DNA of 64,000 nt, from NCBI RefSeq assembly GCF_009208565.1, contig NZ_WFLK01000011.1, forward strand, positions 124,001 to 188,000, given 5' to 3'. Under the pieces are notes generated by a model that worked only from the letters and a program-made list of their open reading frames with translations, was not told the origin of the DNA and did not search any database. This DNA is from Janthinobacterium aquaticum. GTDB lineage: Bacteria > Pseudomonadota > Gammaproteobacteria > Burkholderiales > Burkholderiaceae_D. Numbering within the stretch: the first letter of the stretch is position 1; every line of letters starts with the position of its first letter. A program made the translations under genes and the position numbers. This document shows positions 55,347 through 64,000 of this stretch, one piece after another.

Positions 55347-56396
55347 GGCTATGTCACTGCCAAATGTGGGAATTGTCCCAGTGCAGCATTAAGCAGACTG
55401 GTCGCTGAGCGGATGCGCCTGGCATCGAGTATCCAGCGCCAGCCCAGGTAGTTGGGCAGATAGCGCGTGGCCACGCCATGAAACGGCGCCAGCCATTGCC
55501 GGAATCGACTATGGTAGGCGTTGACGTTTTGCACATGCGCCGCGCCGCTGACACGGATGCCGGCACGCAGGTTGACGGCCTGATGGCTGATGCCAGCCTC
55601 GCGTGCGAAGGCACGGTAAGCCGGGTGGCCATCGGTCACGAGCAACACATCACGGTCGATCACCGGTTCAAGCCAGGTGTGCAGCTTGGCAGCAGTTAAT
55701 TGACCCTTGCCGGTGACAAAGTCGCGCGTCTGGCCGGTACGGTCGCGCGCTACCAGGATGCAGACCTGTTCGCCGGAAATGCCGCGCTGGCGGGCGTGGC
55801 CGCCACGCCGGCGCGCCGGCCGGGTCAGGTGGCGCGAACCTTTTTCTGACTCCAGCAGATACATCTCGTCTGCCTCGGCAATACCGTGCAGACACAGTGG
55901 CCGGTCGGTTCTGGCCAGCTCAAGGAAGCGGTGGCGCCAGCGAAAGCTGGTATTGCGATGAATGGCGACCTGCTGGGCTGCCTTGCGCACCGAAAATGAG
56001 TCAAGCATGCAGCCGGCATAGGCCAGCCATCGCGCTTTGTAATGTAAATGGGCCAGCGGCGTGCCCGAGAGAGCATTAAAGGTTCTGCCGCAGCCTACGC
56101 AACGATAGCGCTGCAGGCCATGCGCATGGCCGTGCCGGTGAAAATGTGTTGAACGGCAGGCGGGACAGGTCAGATGCGCCTGCGCCGCCTGCTCGATCAG
56201 GGCCAGTGTGGCGTCGATCCCCGCAGATGCACTCATCAGTTCCATGGCGGCACTGCGCTGGTGTGGCGACAACTGGGCGAACTGGCTGATAAAAGACTGC
56301 CATCGTGACGGGGACATGATGTGCTCCTGACGGTAGATTCAGACCGTTAGACCTGCCCAGTTCAGGCGCGTTCCCCTATTTCTCGCTGACAGAGCC
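55347..56396. mobile_element. IS1595-family insertion sequence, complete, 1050 bp
   Basis: The ends are GGCTATGTCACTGCCAAATGTGGG (55347-55370) and, inverted, GGCTCTGTCAGCGAGAAATAGGGG (56373-56396), 17 of 24 matching. AATTATTT flanks both sides (55339-55346 and 56397-56404): a perfect 8-base target duplication, the size typical of the IS1595 family. The element holds one transposase gene and sits between fecR and its receptor gene. Confidence 0.93.
55349..56317 (-). CDS. IS1595-family transposase
   Basis: 322 residues. An N-terminal zinc finger (CPACRSTHFHRHGHAHGLQRYRCVGCGRTFN) is followed by a DDE core of ISXO2-like type: Asp in IAEADEMYLLESEKGSRHLT, Asp in DVLLVTDGHPAYRAF, and the third acidic or Asn position around NVNAYHSRFRQWLAPFHGVATRYLPNYLGW. 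No stop or frameshift interrupts it, so it may be active. Its stop codon lies inside the terminal inverted repeat. Confidence 0.93.
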   Translation of the reverse strand: MSPSRWQSFISQFAQLSPHQRSAAMELMSASAGIDATLALIEQAAQAHLTCPACRSTHFHRHGHAHGLQRYRCVGCGRTFNALSGTPLAHLHYKARWLAYAGCMLDSFSVRKAAQQVAIHRNTSFRWRHRFLELARTDRPLCLHGIAEADEMYLLESEKGSRHLTRPARRRGGHARQRGISGEQVCILVARDRTGQTRDFVTGKGQLTAAKLHTWLEPVIDRDVLLVTDGHPAYRAFAREAGISHQAVNLRAGIRVSGAAHVQNVNAYHSRFRQWLAPFHGVATRYLPNYLGWRWILDARRIRSATSLLNAALGQFPHLAVT

Positions 56397-56490
56397 AATT
56401 ATTTTCAAAATTCATTGAGGGTTTGGTTTTTTGGTTCGGAAACACCTGCAGAACACGCTGTTCTTCAACTGACGCCAAGGAAATCCCGCC

Positions 56491-58947
56491 ATGCCTGCTC
56501 TGCCCAATTTGTCCCGCTCCCCCCGTCCGTCGCGTATCGCCCTCGCCATCCAGGTACTGTGCCTGGCCGGCGCCGCCGCGACTATTACGGCCAGCATCGC
56601 CCCTGCCGCGCAGGCGCAAACGCAGTCCGCGCGCTCCTACGCAATTGCCGCCGGCTCGCTGGAACGGGCGCTGACCAGCTTTGCCACTGCGGCCGGAGTG
56701 GAATTGTCGGTCGACAGCGCGCTATTGCAGGGCAAGAGCAGCGCCGGACTGGCCGGCAGCTATACGGTCAGTGAGGGCTTCGAGGCGCTGTTGCGCGGCC
56801 AGAACCTGCAACTGGTGGCGCAGCCGAACGGCAGCTATGCACTCAGGGCCGCAGCACCGGCAGCGGTGGCCGCGGCCAGACCGGCACAGGTGGACGCCAC
56901 GTTGCCGGCCATTACGATTAGCGCCAGCACCGAGCGCGAAACGGCCACCGGCCCGCTGCGCGGCTATATGGCGCGCCGCGCCACCTCGGCCACCAAGTCC
57001 GATACCGCGCTGATTGAAAATCCGCAGTCGGTGTCGGTTGTCACGGCCGATGAAATCAGTGACCGCAATGCCGAGTCGCTTGATGAAACGCTGCGCTACA
57101 CGGCGGGCGTCACGCCCAACCAGCGCCCGCTGGGCAGCGACGATTCTTCGCTGCTGCGCGGCTTTACGGTGGAAACGGCCGGCCTGCTGCAGGACGGCCT
57201 GCGCGTGTCGGGACGCACCTTTGGCGCCGTGATCGAACCGTACGGGCTGGAGCGGCTTGAAGTGCTGCGCGGCCCGGCATCGGTACTGTACGGCCAGATT
57301 CCGCCTGGCGGCGTGGTCAATGCCGTCAGCAAGCGCCCGAGCCTGGACGCGGTACGCGAAGTGGGCGTCGAAGTGGGCAGCTACCAGCGCCACCAGGTGA
57401 AAGCCGATGTGGGCGGCGCGCTGGACGCTGAAGGCAACTGGACCTGGCGCCTGGTCGGCCTGGGCCGCGAAGCCGATACGCGCCTGGCGCACGACCGCGA
57501 CAACCGCCTCTACCTGGCACCCTCGCTGACCTGGCAGGCCGGCCCCGGCACGCGCCTGACCCTGCTGGCGCGTCACGAGGAAGACAACCAGCAGTATGCG
57601 TTTCCGAACCAGCTGTTCACGCCCGGCGCGCGCGGCCAGGTCGATCCGCGCGTCAACCTGATGGGTTATGACAACCGCTTCAAGCGCCGCAATACCAGCC
57701 TGGGCTATGAGTTCGAGCACCGATTCAACGATACCTGGACGCTGCGCCAGAACCTGCGCTATGCGCGCCTGGAAAACGAGCGCACCGATGTGTTTCCGCT
57801 GGGCCTGAACGATGACGCCACCGTCGAGCGCTATTTCCGCCCGGTCGATACCGCATCGCGCAGCCTGTTTGCCGACACCCAGCTGCAGGCGCGCTTTGCC
57901 ACCGGCGCCGTGCAGCATCTGGTGCTGATGGGCGCCGACTACGCCAATATCCGCAACCGCGATGAATATATCTACCGGGTTGGTTTTATCGACCCGCTCG
58001 ACCTGTACCAGCCGGTCTACCAGCGCCAGGTCAAGTCGCCGTCGGCCAAACCAACCCGCGCAATTGCGCCGTCACGCCAGATGGGACTGTATGCGCAGGA
58101 CCAGCTCAAGTGGGAGCGCTGGGTCGTCACGGCCGGCCTGCGTCACGACCAGGCGCACCAGTCGCAGCAGACGGTCAACCTGCTGACCGGCGTGCCGCGC
58201 AGCGACTACGACCAGTCGCCGTCAGCCACCACCGGGCGCATTGGCGCGGTCTATCTGTTTGACAATGGCTGGGCGCCGTATCTGAGCTACGCCACCTCGT
58301 TTTCGCCCGAACTGGGTACCGCAGTCGGTGGCGGCGCCTTGAAGCCGTCGCGCGGCAAGCAGGTCGAAGCGGGCGTGCGCTACGAGCCGGTCGGCCAGCG
58401 CGCCAGCTATACGGCAGCCGTGTTCGACCTGGTGCGCAACAACGTGTCCACTTCTGCCATCGGCAACCCCGGCTTCCTGCTGCAAACGGGCCAGGCCAAG
58501 TCGCGCGGCGTGGAGCTCGAGGCGCGTCTGGACCTGGCCAGCCGGCTGGCATTGATTGCCCAGTACACCTATCTGGACACCAATATCAACCGCAGCAACA
58601 ATGGCGACCAGGGCCTGCAGCAGGCCGGTGCACCGCGCCATAGCGCCTCGGCGTGGGCGCGCCAGTCGTTCACGCTGGCCGAAGCGACCCCGGCCTATGC
58701 GGCGCTTGGCATGCGTTTCCTGGGCAATATGCGCTCGAACTCGGATGGCGAGAACCTCAATATCCGCAACGGCGGCCTGACGCAGTGGGATGCGGCGCTC
58801 GGTTTAAGCCGTGGCCCATGGAACTTCACGCTCAACGTCAACAACGTGCTCAACAAGCAGACCCTGTATGACTGCGGCTACCTGCCGGGCCTGTGCTACC
58901 GCAGCGCCGAACGCACGGCCAATCTCAGCGCCATGTACCGCTTCTGA
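56491..58947 (+). CDS. TonB-dependent siderophore receptor with STN signalling domain
   Basis: 818 residues. Signal peptide, then the secretin/STN domain (SYAIAAGSLERALTSFATAAGVELSVDSALLQGKSSAGLAGSYTVSEGFEALLRG, about 48-125) that contacts FecR; TonB-receptor plug (ENPQSVSVVTADEISDRNAESLDETLRYTAGVTPNQRPLGSDDSSLLRGF); barrel ending YRSAERTANLSAMYRF. The pattern suits a ferric-siderophore receptor (FpvA/FhuE group). AAGGAA precedes the ATG. It shares one base with the PepSY gene. Confidence 0.93.
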   Translation: MPALPNLSRSPRPSRIALAIQVLCLAGAAATITASIAPAAQAQTQSARSYAIAAGSLERALTSFATAAGVELSVDSALLQGKSSAGLAGSYTVSEGFEALLRGQNLQLVAQPNGSYALRAAAPAAVAAARPAQVDATLPAITISASTERETATGPLRGYMARRATSATKSDTALIENPQSVSVVTADEISDRNAESLDETLRYTAGVTPNQRPLGSDDSSLLRGFTVETAGLLQDGLRVSGRTFGAVIEPYGLERLEVLRGPASVLYGQIPPGGVVNAVSKRPSLDAVREVGVEVGSYQRHQVKADVGGALDAEGNWTWRLVGLGREADTRLAHDRDNRLYLAPSLTWQAGPGTRLTLLARHEEDNQQYAFPNQLFTPGARGQVDPRVNLMGYDNRFKRRNTSLGYEFEHRFNDTWTLRQNLRYARLENERTDVFPLGLNDDATVERYFRPVDTASRSLFADTQLQARFATGAVQHLVLMGADYANIRNRDEYIYRVGFIDPLDLYQPVYQRQVKSPSAKPTRAIAPSRQMGLYAQDQLKWERWVVTAGLRHDQAHQSQQTVNLLTGVPRSDYDQSPSATTGRIGAVYLFDNGWAPYLSYATSFSPELGTAVGGGALKPSRGKQVEAGVRYEPVGQRASYTAAVFDLVRNNVSTSAIGNPGFLLQTGQAKSRGVELEARLDLASRLALIAQYTYLDTNINRSNNGDQGLQQAGAPRHSASAWARQSFTLAEATPAYAALGMRFLGNMRSNSDGENLNIRNGGLTQWDAALGLSRGPWNFTLNVNNVLNKQTLYDCGYLPGLCYRSAERTANLSAMYRF

Positions 58948-60188
58948 TGCGCGCAGTCCTGGCGGCACTGCACCGCTATGCCGGGCTGCTGATGGCGGGC
59001 TTTTTGCTCGTTATTGGCCTCACCGGCAGCGTGCTGGCCTGGAGCGACGAGCTGGAAAGCTGGCTGGCGCCACAGGTGTTCCTGGTCACGCCGCCGGCGC
59101 CCGGCGCGCCGCTGCAAGACCCGCTGCTGCTGCGCGAGCGCATTGCCAGCCTGTATCCGCAGGCGCAGGTGGTCTATGCGCCGCTCAGCGCACCGGCCGG
59201 GCACAGCATGGTGTTCTACCTGCGCCAGTCCGGCAGCACGCCGCTGGCCAATAACGAGGTGTTTGTCGATCCCTACACCGGCAAGGTGCTGGGCCAGCGC
59301 CTGTGGGGCGAACTGCGCCAGGGCCGCCTGAACTGGCTGCCCTTTGTCGAGCGCCTTCACGAGGCGTTCGCGCTCGGCGAACCCGGCCTGCTGGTGTTTG
59401 GCGTGGTGGCCATCATCTGGACCATCGACTGCTTTGTGGGTGCAGCGCTGACTTTCCCGGCGACGCCGAAGCGGCCCAGGTCCGCCGGCACACCACGTGC
59501 CACACCTCGCAAACCTTGGCTGCTGCGCTGGCGCCCTTCCTGGCTGGTGCGCCGCCACGGCGGCAGCTACAAGCTGGTGTACGACCTACACCGTGCCGGC
59601 GGCCTGTGGCTATGGGGCATGTTGCTGGTTTTTGCCTGGAGCGGCGTCGCCTTCAACCTGTACAACGTCTATGCGGCCGTGATGCAGCCAATGTTTGCGC
59701 ATCAACTGAGCGAAGAAAAAGTCCTGCAGCGCCAGCCCACGCCCTTGCCGCACCTGGACTGGCCGGACGCGCTGCACCATGCGCGCACGCAGATGGCGGC
59801 ACTGGCGCAGCGCGAACACTTCCAGATTCTCGAAGAAAACGCGCTGGCCTACGAAGCATCGCTGGGCGTCTACCGCTACAGCGTGCGCAGCAGCCGCGAC
59901 GTGCGCGAACACAAGGGCCTGACCACGCTGTTCGTGGACGCCGGCAATGGCCAGCCGATTACCAGCTGGCTACCTACCGGCAAGGCCTCAGGCGACACCA
60001 TCCGCAGCTGGATCAGCGCCCTGCACATGGCCTCGATGTGGGGCTGGCCATACAAGCTGCTGGTCTGCGCGATCGGGCTGGCCGTCGGCATGCTCAGCGT
60101 GACAGGTGTGTTGATATGGCGGCGCAAGCGGCAGGGGCAGCGTCAGGCCAAAGCACGGGCAAGGCCGTTCAAACCCGGCCAGCCCTAA
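58947..60188 (+). CDS. PepSY-associated membrane protein, siderophore-linked
   Basis: 413 residues, four main helices. The N-terminal block LHRYAGLLMAGFLLVIGLTGSVLAWSDELESWLAP and a later LVYDLHRAGGLWLWGMLLVFAWSGVAFNLYNVY match the PepSY_TM family. Such proteins commonly follow siderophore receptors and are thought to act in periplasmic ferric reduction. Start shares a base with the receptor stop (TGATG), and its end overlaps the facing receptor gene by 4 bases. Confidence 0.9.
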   Translation: MRAVLAALHRYAGLLMAGFLLVIGLTGSVLAWSDELESWLAPQVFLVTPPAPGAPLQDPLLLRERIASLYPQAQVVYAPLSAPAGHSMVFYLRQSGSTPLANNEVFVDPYTGKVLGQRLWGELRQGRLNWLPFVERLHEAFALGEPGLLVFGVVAIIWTIDCFVGAALTFPATPKRPRSAGTPRATPRKPWLLRWRPSWLVRRHGGSYKLVYDLHRAGGLWLWGMLLVFAWSGVAFNLYNVYAAVMQPMFAHQLSEEKVLQRQPTPLPHLDWPDALHHARTQMAALAQREHFQILEENALAYEASLGVYRYSVRSSRDVREHKGLTTLFVDAGNGQPITSWLPTGKASGDTIRSWISALHMASMWGWPYKLLVCAIGLAVGMLSVTGVLIWRRKRQGQRQAKARARPFKPGQP

Positions 60189-62254
60189 AACGCATGCATC
60201 AAGGTCAAGCGCACCGAACGCGGCTCCACAGGATGAAAATGCCGGTCTTCCACTCCACCAGGCGCTTCGCCAGGCAAACGCGAAGCGTAGAAATAGTCAA
60301 TATCGCTGGCGCGCTTGTCAAACAGGTTGAAGATATCGAATGACAGGCGCGTCTTGCGGTTGAACTGGTAAGCCAGCCGCGCATACGCCAGCGTGGTCGA
60401 GGACGAGCGCACGCTATTGTCTTCAGTCAATGGACGCGGCCCGAAATAGCGCAGCTGGAAAGCGCCCGACCACGGCCCCTGGTCGGTCACGGTCACGCCA
60501 AACGAGGCCACCTTGTCGATGGCGCCGGGAATAAAGTTGCCGGCCGGATCATTCTCCGTATAGCGCGAGCGCGACGCTGCCAGGTCGAGGTCGAACAGCA
60601 GCCACGGCGTGGCGATATAGTGGTTGTTCCATTCGAGGCCATGGCGCCGGCTGGCGCGGCTCGGTTCGGTCTCGCCCGCGTCACCCACGAACAGCAGTTC
60701 GGAATCGACATCGAGGCGCCACAGCGCAAGCGAACTTTGCAGGCCGGGCAGCCATTCGGTACGCGCGCCCAGCTCCATGCCGCGCGTGCCCACCAGTGGT
60801 GTCACCGGCACCGACTCGCCGCCGTCGGGCAGCCGCGTTTGTGTGGTGCCACGCGCATCATTGCTGTGAAAACCCTTGCCGTAGTTGGCAAACAGCTCGG
60901 TCTTGCTCCAGGGGCCGAAGATCAGCGACAGCTTGGGCGAGAAAATGTGGTCATCGGCCTTGCCGCTGTTGCCGTCGATACTGCTTGCAACATTGAAACG
61001 GTAGGCGTCGTAACGCAGGCCAGCCACCGAGCGCAGCCACGGCTGCCATTGCAGCGTGCTTTCGCCATACAGCCCCATGCTGCTCTCGCGCACGCGGTCT
61101 TCGCGCACCGTGCTCTGGTGCACGCGTTCGACGGTGTTGTACAGGCCCACCGGCGCCAGGCGGTCGAAGCGCGCCTGCACGCCCAGCTTGTTGCGCATCG
61201 CCATACCGGCCAGTTCGGTCTGCCAGCTTTCGCTGGCATTGAGACCGGCCACGGTGCGCCGTTCGCTTTGCTGGAACTGGTCGCCAAGGTCGGGGTCGGC
61301 CAGGAAATAGGTGAAATTACTGGCCAGATCGAGCGAGGAGCGGATCAGATAGGCATCGAACTCGAACAGCCGGTTGTCGTGGCGCTGGCGCAAGGCATAA
61401 GACAGGCTGTAGCGCGCGCTGTCGCCGCCGTCGCTGGCATCTAAAGCGCCATAGCGGCCGATCAGGCCCGACTGCACGGCCCGCAGCGGCACCTGGTCGG
61501 TTGCGTTCCAGCTGTTTTTGTAGGCCATGCCCGTGATGCTGTAGCCATTGTCGGCGCTGCCCTGGCTATAGCGCAGCACGGCGCTGTACTTGCGCACGCG
61601 CTCGGGACTGTCCCATGGGCCGTTGTTGCGGTTGATCTCCAGCCCGTACAGCAGCGTGCCCTGCATGGCGTCAAAAGAATCGGCCACCACGCCGCGCAAG
61701 TAGCCATGCTGGCCCAGCGACACGCTGGCCTGGCCCTGCGCCAGCTTGTCGCCCAGGCGGATGCGGGCGCTGCCGGCCGAGGCAAAGTCGCCTTCGGACG
61801 CAAAATACGGTCCCTTCTTGTAATCGATGCGCTGCACCAGCTCGGGGATCAGGAAATTGAGGTCGGTATAGCCCTGGCCATGCGCATGCGTGCGCATATT
61901 GACCGGCATGCCGTCGACATAGGTGGCAAAGTCGGTGCCATGATCGAGATTGAAGCCACGCAGAAAGTACTGGTTGGCCTTGCCGTCGCCGCTATGCTGG
62001 GTGACTATCAAGCCTGGCACGAATTCCAGCAGCTCGGCCGTGCGCAAGGCGGGCCGGTTGACAATCAGCTCGCTGGTAATGACGCCCTGGCTGGCCGCAT
62101 CCGAGGTGCCCACCGCATTGTCGTAATGCCCGCTGACGCGCACCGTGCGTTCATCGTCCAACTCGGCAAGTGGCGCTTCGGCTTGCGCCATCACCGGCCC
62201 GGCCATCGACACCAGCGCACAAGCGGCCGCCAGTTTGCGTTTTCTCAAGTGCAT
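60185..62254 (-). CDS. TonB-dependent receptor with His-rich plug loop
   Basis: 689 residues. Signal peptide (LAAACALVSMAGPVMAQA), plug VRVSGHYDNAVGTSDAASQGVITSELIVNRPALRTAELLEFVPGLIVTQHSGDGKANQYFLRGFNLDHGTDFATYVDGMPVNMRTHAHGQGYTDLNFLIPELVQRIDYKKGP, barrel ending RSVRLTLMHAF. The THAHGQGYTDLNFLIPE segment marks a distinct receptor group of unknown ligand. A strong CAGGAGAG precedes the ATG at 62254; an upstream start would lengthen a poor leader. Confidence 0.9.
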   Translation of the reverse strand: MHLRKRKLAAACALVSMAGPVMAQAEAPLAELDDERTVRVSGHYDNAVGTSDAASQGVITSELIVNRPALRTAELLEFVPGLIVTQHSGDGKANQYFLRGFNLDHGTDFATYVDGMPVNMRTHAHGQGYTDLNFLIPELVQRIDYKKGPYFASEGDFASAGSARIRLGDKLAQGQASVSLGQHGYLRGVVADSFDAMQGTLLYGLEINRNNGPWDSPERVRKYSAVLRYSQGSADNGYSITGMAYKNSWNATDQVPLRAVQSGLIGRYGALDASDGGDSARYSLSYALRQRHDNRLFEFDAYLIRSSLDLASNFTYFLADPDLGDQFQQSERRTVAGLNASESWQTELAGMAMRNKLGVQARFDRLAPVGLYNTVERVHQSTVREDRVRESSMGLYGESTLQWQPWLRSVAGLRYDAYRFNVASSIDGNSGKADDHIFSPKLSLIFGPWSKTELFANYGKGFHSNDARGTTQTRLPDGGESVPVTPLVGTRGMELGARTEWLPGLQSSLALWRLDVDSELLFVGDAGETEPSRASRRHGLEWNNHYIATPWLLFDLDLAASRSRYTENDPAGNFIPGAIDKVASFGVTVTDQGPWSGAFQLRYFGPRPLTEDNSVRSSSTTLAYARLAYQFNRKTRLSFDIFNLFDKRASDIDYFYASRLPGEAPGGVEDRHFHPVEPRSVRLTLMHAF

Positions 62255-62395
62255 GGTCTCTCCTGTTTTTATGATGAAGGCACACCAGCCACATCCACAT
62301 AGCCTGGTCATGCAAACACACGTTCTATCCATGCTTATACGCAAAAAAATGCTGTCTGGATGCAAATAGTTGGATTTTTTTCAAGCGAGGAAACC

Positions 62396-63586
62396 ATGGC
62401 CACGCAAACTGGTACCGACAGCTTCCGCACCAGGTTGACCAAACGCCTGCCCGGCCCGGTCAACCAGCGCGATGTGCTGCCGGCCATTTTGCTGAGCATC
62501 CTGCTGGCCGGCCTGGTCGCCGTTGCCAGCGGCGCGCTGCTGCCACCCAGATACCAGGCTGTGCCGGCGCTGCTATGGAGCCTGGGCTTTGGCGTCAGCG
62601 GCATGCTGCTGGGTTTTCTGTTCGGCATTCCGCGCAGCCTGCCCTCCGATGCCACTGCCACCACCACTGGCGCAGTGCAGCCAGACGGCGCCAGTATTGC
62701 TGCGACGGGCGACAAGTCGCTATTGTCCGGCACGCCCGCTCCCATGGAAATCAATTCCAACCTGGTCGAAGTATCAGACTGGCTGACCAAGATTATTGTC
62801 GGCGTCGGCCTGATCGAACTGAAAAGCCTGCCGGCAGCCGCGCGCAGCATGACCAGCTTTATCGCCCCCAGCCTGGCCATCGACACCGATACCGCCAGGG
62901 CCATTGTCGGCGCCATCATGCTGTTTTTCTCGGTGCATGGTTTCCTGACCGGCTATCTGCTCACGCGCATCTACCTGTCGATTATCATCAAGCGCGCCGA
63001 CAACCTGGTCAAAAACGAATCGGTGCTGCTCGACAGCGGCAAGGAAATCGAGGTATCGGAACTGAGCCGCCTGCAGCAAAAGTCGCTGGAGGACATGCAG
63101 GAAGCGGTCACGCAGATCCTGCTGGCAGAGGGCAATGACGGTGCTAACACCGCTGGCAGCGCCGCCATTGCGTCGCTGGCAGACCAACCATCAAGGCAAA
63201 GCCCCATCGACGTGCTGTGGCTGGACGACCACCCGCGCAACAATACCCTGCTCGTCGAGCAACTGGTGCGACAGAATATCCGCGTGGACCTGGCGCAATC
63301 GACAGTGCAGGCATTGAGCCTGCTGTCGAAAAAGCCGTATGCGCTATTAATTACCGACATGGCCCGCCTCGAAGGCGGCCAGCGCCGGCCCGACGCCGGC
63401 GTGCAAACCGTGCGCGAAGTGCGCCAACTGACCCCTTCCATGCCGATTATCGTCTATTGCAGCAAGGATACAGCCGTGACTTACGGCCAGCAGGCTGAAG
63501 CGGCAGGTGCGAACTTTATTACTACCTCGGGTATCAGTTTGCTGGCCAATGTCAGTAAACTGGTGCGGGGACAATTTCACGAATAA
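62396..63586 (+). CDS. Membrane protein with FLFGIPR module fused to receiver-like domain
   Basis: 396 residues; ATG after AGGAAA. TM helices at about 28-49 and 56-76, the latter ending LGFLFGIPRS; then NSNLVEVSDWLTKIIVGVGLIELKSLPAAAR and a third TM (168-193). A coiled linker (about 200-242) leads to a C-terminal receiver-like domain: acidic Asp277-Asp278 in VLWLDDHPRNNTLLVEQL and Asp321 in ALLITDMAR. The FLFGIPR/NxNLxxxSDWLTK module recurs in predicted bacterial signalling and conflict proteins. A HEPN gene follows. Role unknown. Confidence 0.75.
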   Translation: MATQTGTDSFRTRLTKRLPGPVNQRDVLPAILLSILLAGLVAVASGALLPPRYQAVPALLWSLGFGVSGMLLGFLFGIPRSLPSDATATTTGAVQPDGASIAATGDKSLLSGTPAPMEINSNLVEVSDWLTKIIVGVGLIELKSLPAAARSMTSFIAPSLAIDTDTARAIVGAIMLFFSVHGFLTGYLLTRIYLSIIIKRADNLVKNESVLLDSGKEIEVSELSRLQQKSLEDMQEAVTQILLAEGNDGANTAGSAAIASLADQPSRQSPIDVLWLDDHPRNNTLLVEQLVRQNIRVDLAQSTVQALSLLSKKPYALLITDMARLEGGQRRPDAGVQTVREVRQLTPSMPIIVYCSKDTAVTYGQQAEAAGANFITTSGISLLANVSKLVRGQFHE

Positions 63587-63788
63587 TTTACACATGCACA
63601 GCCGGGCTGATCCACTTTGTTAATTGACTTCATATTGAACTCGACTTTACATGCGGGGGCTATTCGTCGGACTTTTCCTGGCAAGAATGATGCCTCACCC
63701 TGTATGATACTAGCAGCCGAAGCACAATCTTTGGTAATTCCGCGCCACCAAATCTTGTAACTCCTGACAACGCCCTCTGACGTCAATT
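63587..63788. other. Intergenic region before the HEPN gene
   Basis: 202 bases, AT-richer than the flanks. TATGAT at about 63703-63708 could be a -10 element for the HEPN gene. No gene seen. Confidence 0.35.
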
Positions 63789-64000
63789 ATGAATAAGCGC
63801 GAATTTGAACAACTTGTGTCCGTACGGGTCACCGAAGGAAAAACCCTGCTCGATCAGGGGCTGTATCAGGGCGCTTATTATTTGGTTGGGTATGCCGTGG
63901 AATGTGCGCTCAAAGCAGTCATTGCGAAAGAAACCAAGCAATACGACTTCCCCGACAAGGCATTTGCAGTAAGGTGCTTTACCCATGATTTAACTGACTT
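63789..64000 (+). CDS. HEPN-domain protein (3' part beyond window)
   Basis: 70 codons visible. FEQLVSVRVTEGKTLLDQGLYQGAYYLVGYAVECALKAVIAKET matches the HEPN fold (AYYLxGYAxECALKA). Family members are RNases in MNT-HEPN or other toxin-antitoxin and defence systems, or ribonuclease-like accessory proteins. The RxxxxH site common to HEPN RNases would lie beyond or near the window end, so activity cannot be judged. Whether an antitoxin gene follows cannot be seen. Confidence 0.8.
   Translation, partial: MNKREFEQLVSVRVTEGKTLLDQGLYQGAYYLVGYAVECALKAVIAKETKQYDFPDKAFAVRCFTHDLTD

Noticed and set aside
63577..63786. 69-aa minus-strand frame before the HEPN gene
   Set aside because: No ribosome site or recognisable pattern; lies in an AT-richer promoter-like gap.

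Overview
The window is high-GC, gene-dense chromosomal DNA. It most resembles a betaproteobacterium of the Oxalobacteraceae (Massilia / Duganella / Janthinobacterium type). That placement is an inference from codon use, many extracytoplasmic TonB receptors, an E. coli-like YbiT, a CX14CX2C-type QueE and a Phc-like signalling operon; no rRNA or other marker gene is present. Most of it is ordinary chromosome. Clearly mobile DNA is limited to one complete insertion sequence and a few small repeats.

Layout. 1-8.4 kb: a YbiT-type ABC-F ATPase (cut by the window start), DUF2939 and DUF3334 proteins, an unrecognised 554-aa protein, a lone receiver protein, a chemoreceptor and an AraC regulator. 8.7-15.2 kb: an esterase, UppP, two related small proteins, a SRAP/YedK protein, a DUF418 membrane protein, LdcA and a hydrolase. 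15.3-19.0 kb: a Fur-controlled heme receptor plus a HmuS homologue that, unusually, carries a signal peptide. 19.1-25.6 kb: tadA-queD-queE tRNA modification genes, an M16 protease, an exported nuclease and a SRPBCC protein. 25.7-32.7 kb: a tightly overlapping four-gene signalling operon (PilZ-like/methyltransferase, six-helix histidine kinase, receiver-kinase hybrid, response regulator) in the order of Ralstonia phcB-phcS-phcR-phcQ, preceded by an AraC regulator and a membrane protein with a degenerate GGDEF domain. 32.7-37.5 kb: a TonB receptor-phytase operon behind a Pho box placed correctly for PhoB activation. 37.5-48.6 kb: a mixed accessory stretch with exporters, cytochrome c, a 245-bp inverted-repeat element, a XRE/cupin repressor with tandem operators, an eroded MerR-like regulator, AraC and MFS genes and a JmjC-like protein. 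48.8-53.7 kb: a DUF4331-lipoprotein-TPR-HupE run and a solute-binding protein. 53.8-60.2 kb: a FecI-FecR-TonB receptor-PepSY iron system interrupted between fecR and the receptor by an IS1595-family element with a perfect 8-bp target duplication. 60.2-64 kb: another TonB receptor, a membrane protein fused to a receiver-like domain, and the start of a HEPN-domain gene.

Three nutrient systems show matching regulatory signals: heme (Fur box), phytate (Pho box) and siderophore (Fur box before an ECF sigma gene). The strongest candidates for less-described biology are the PilZ-fused Phc-like operon, the apparently exported HmuS, and the membrane-receiver protein next to a HEPN gene at the right edge.
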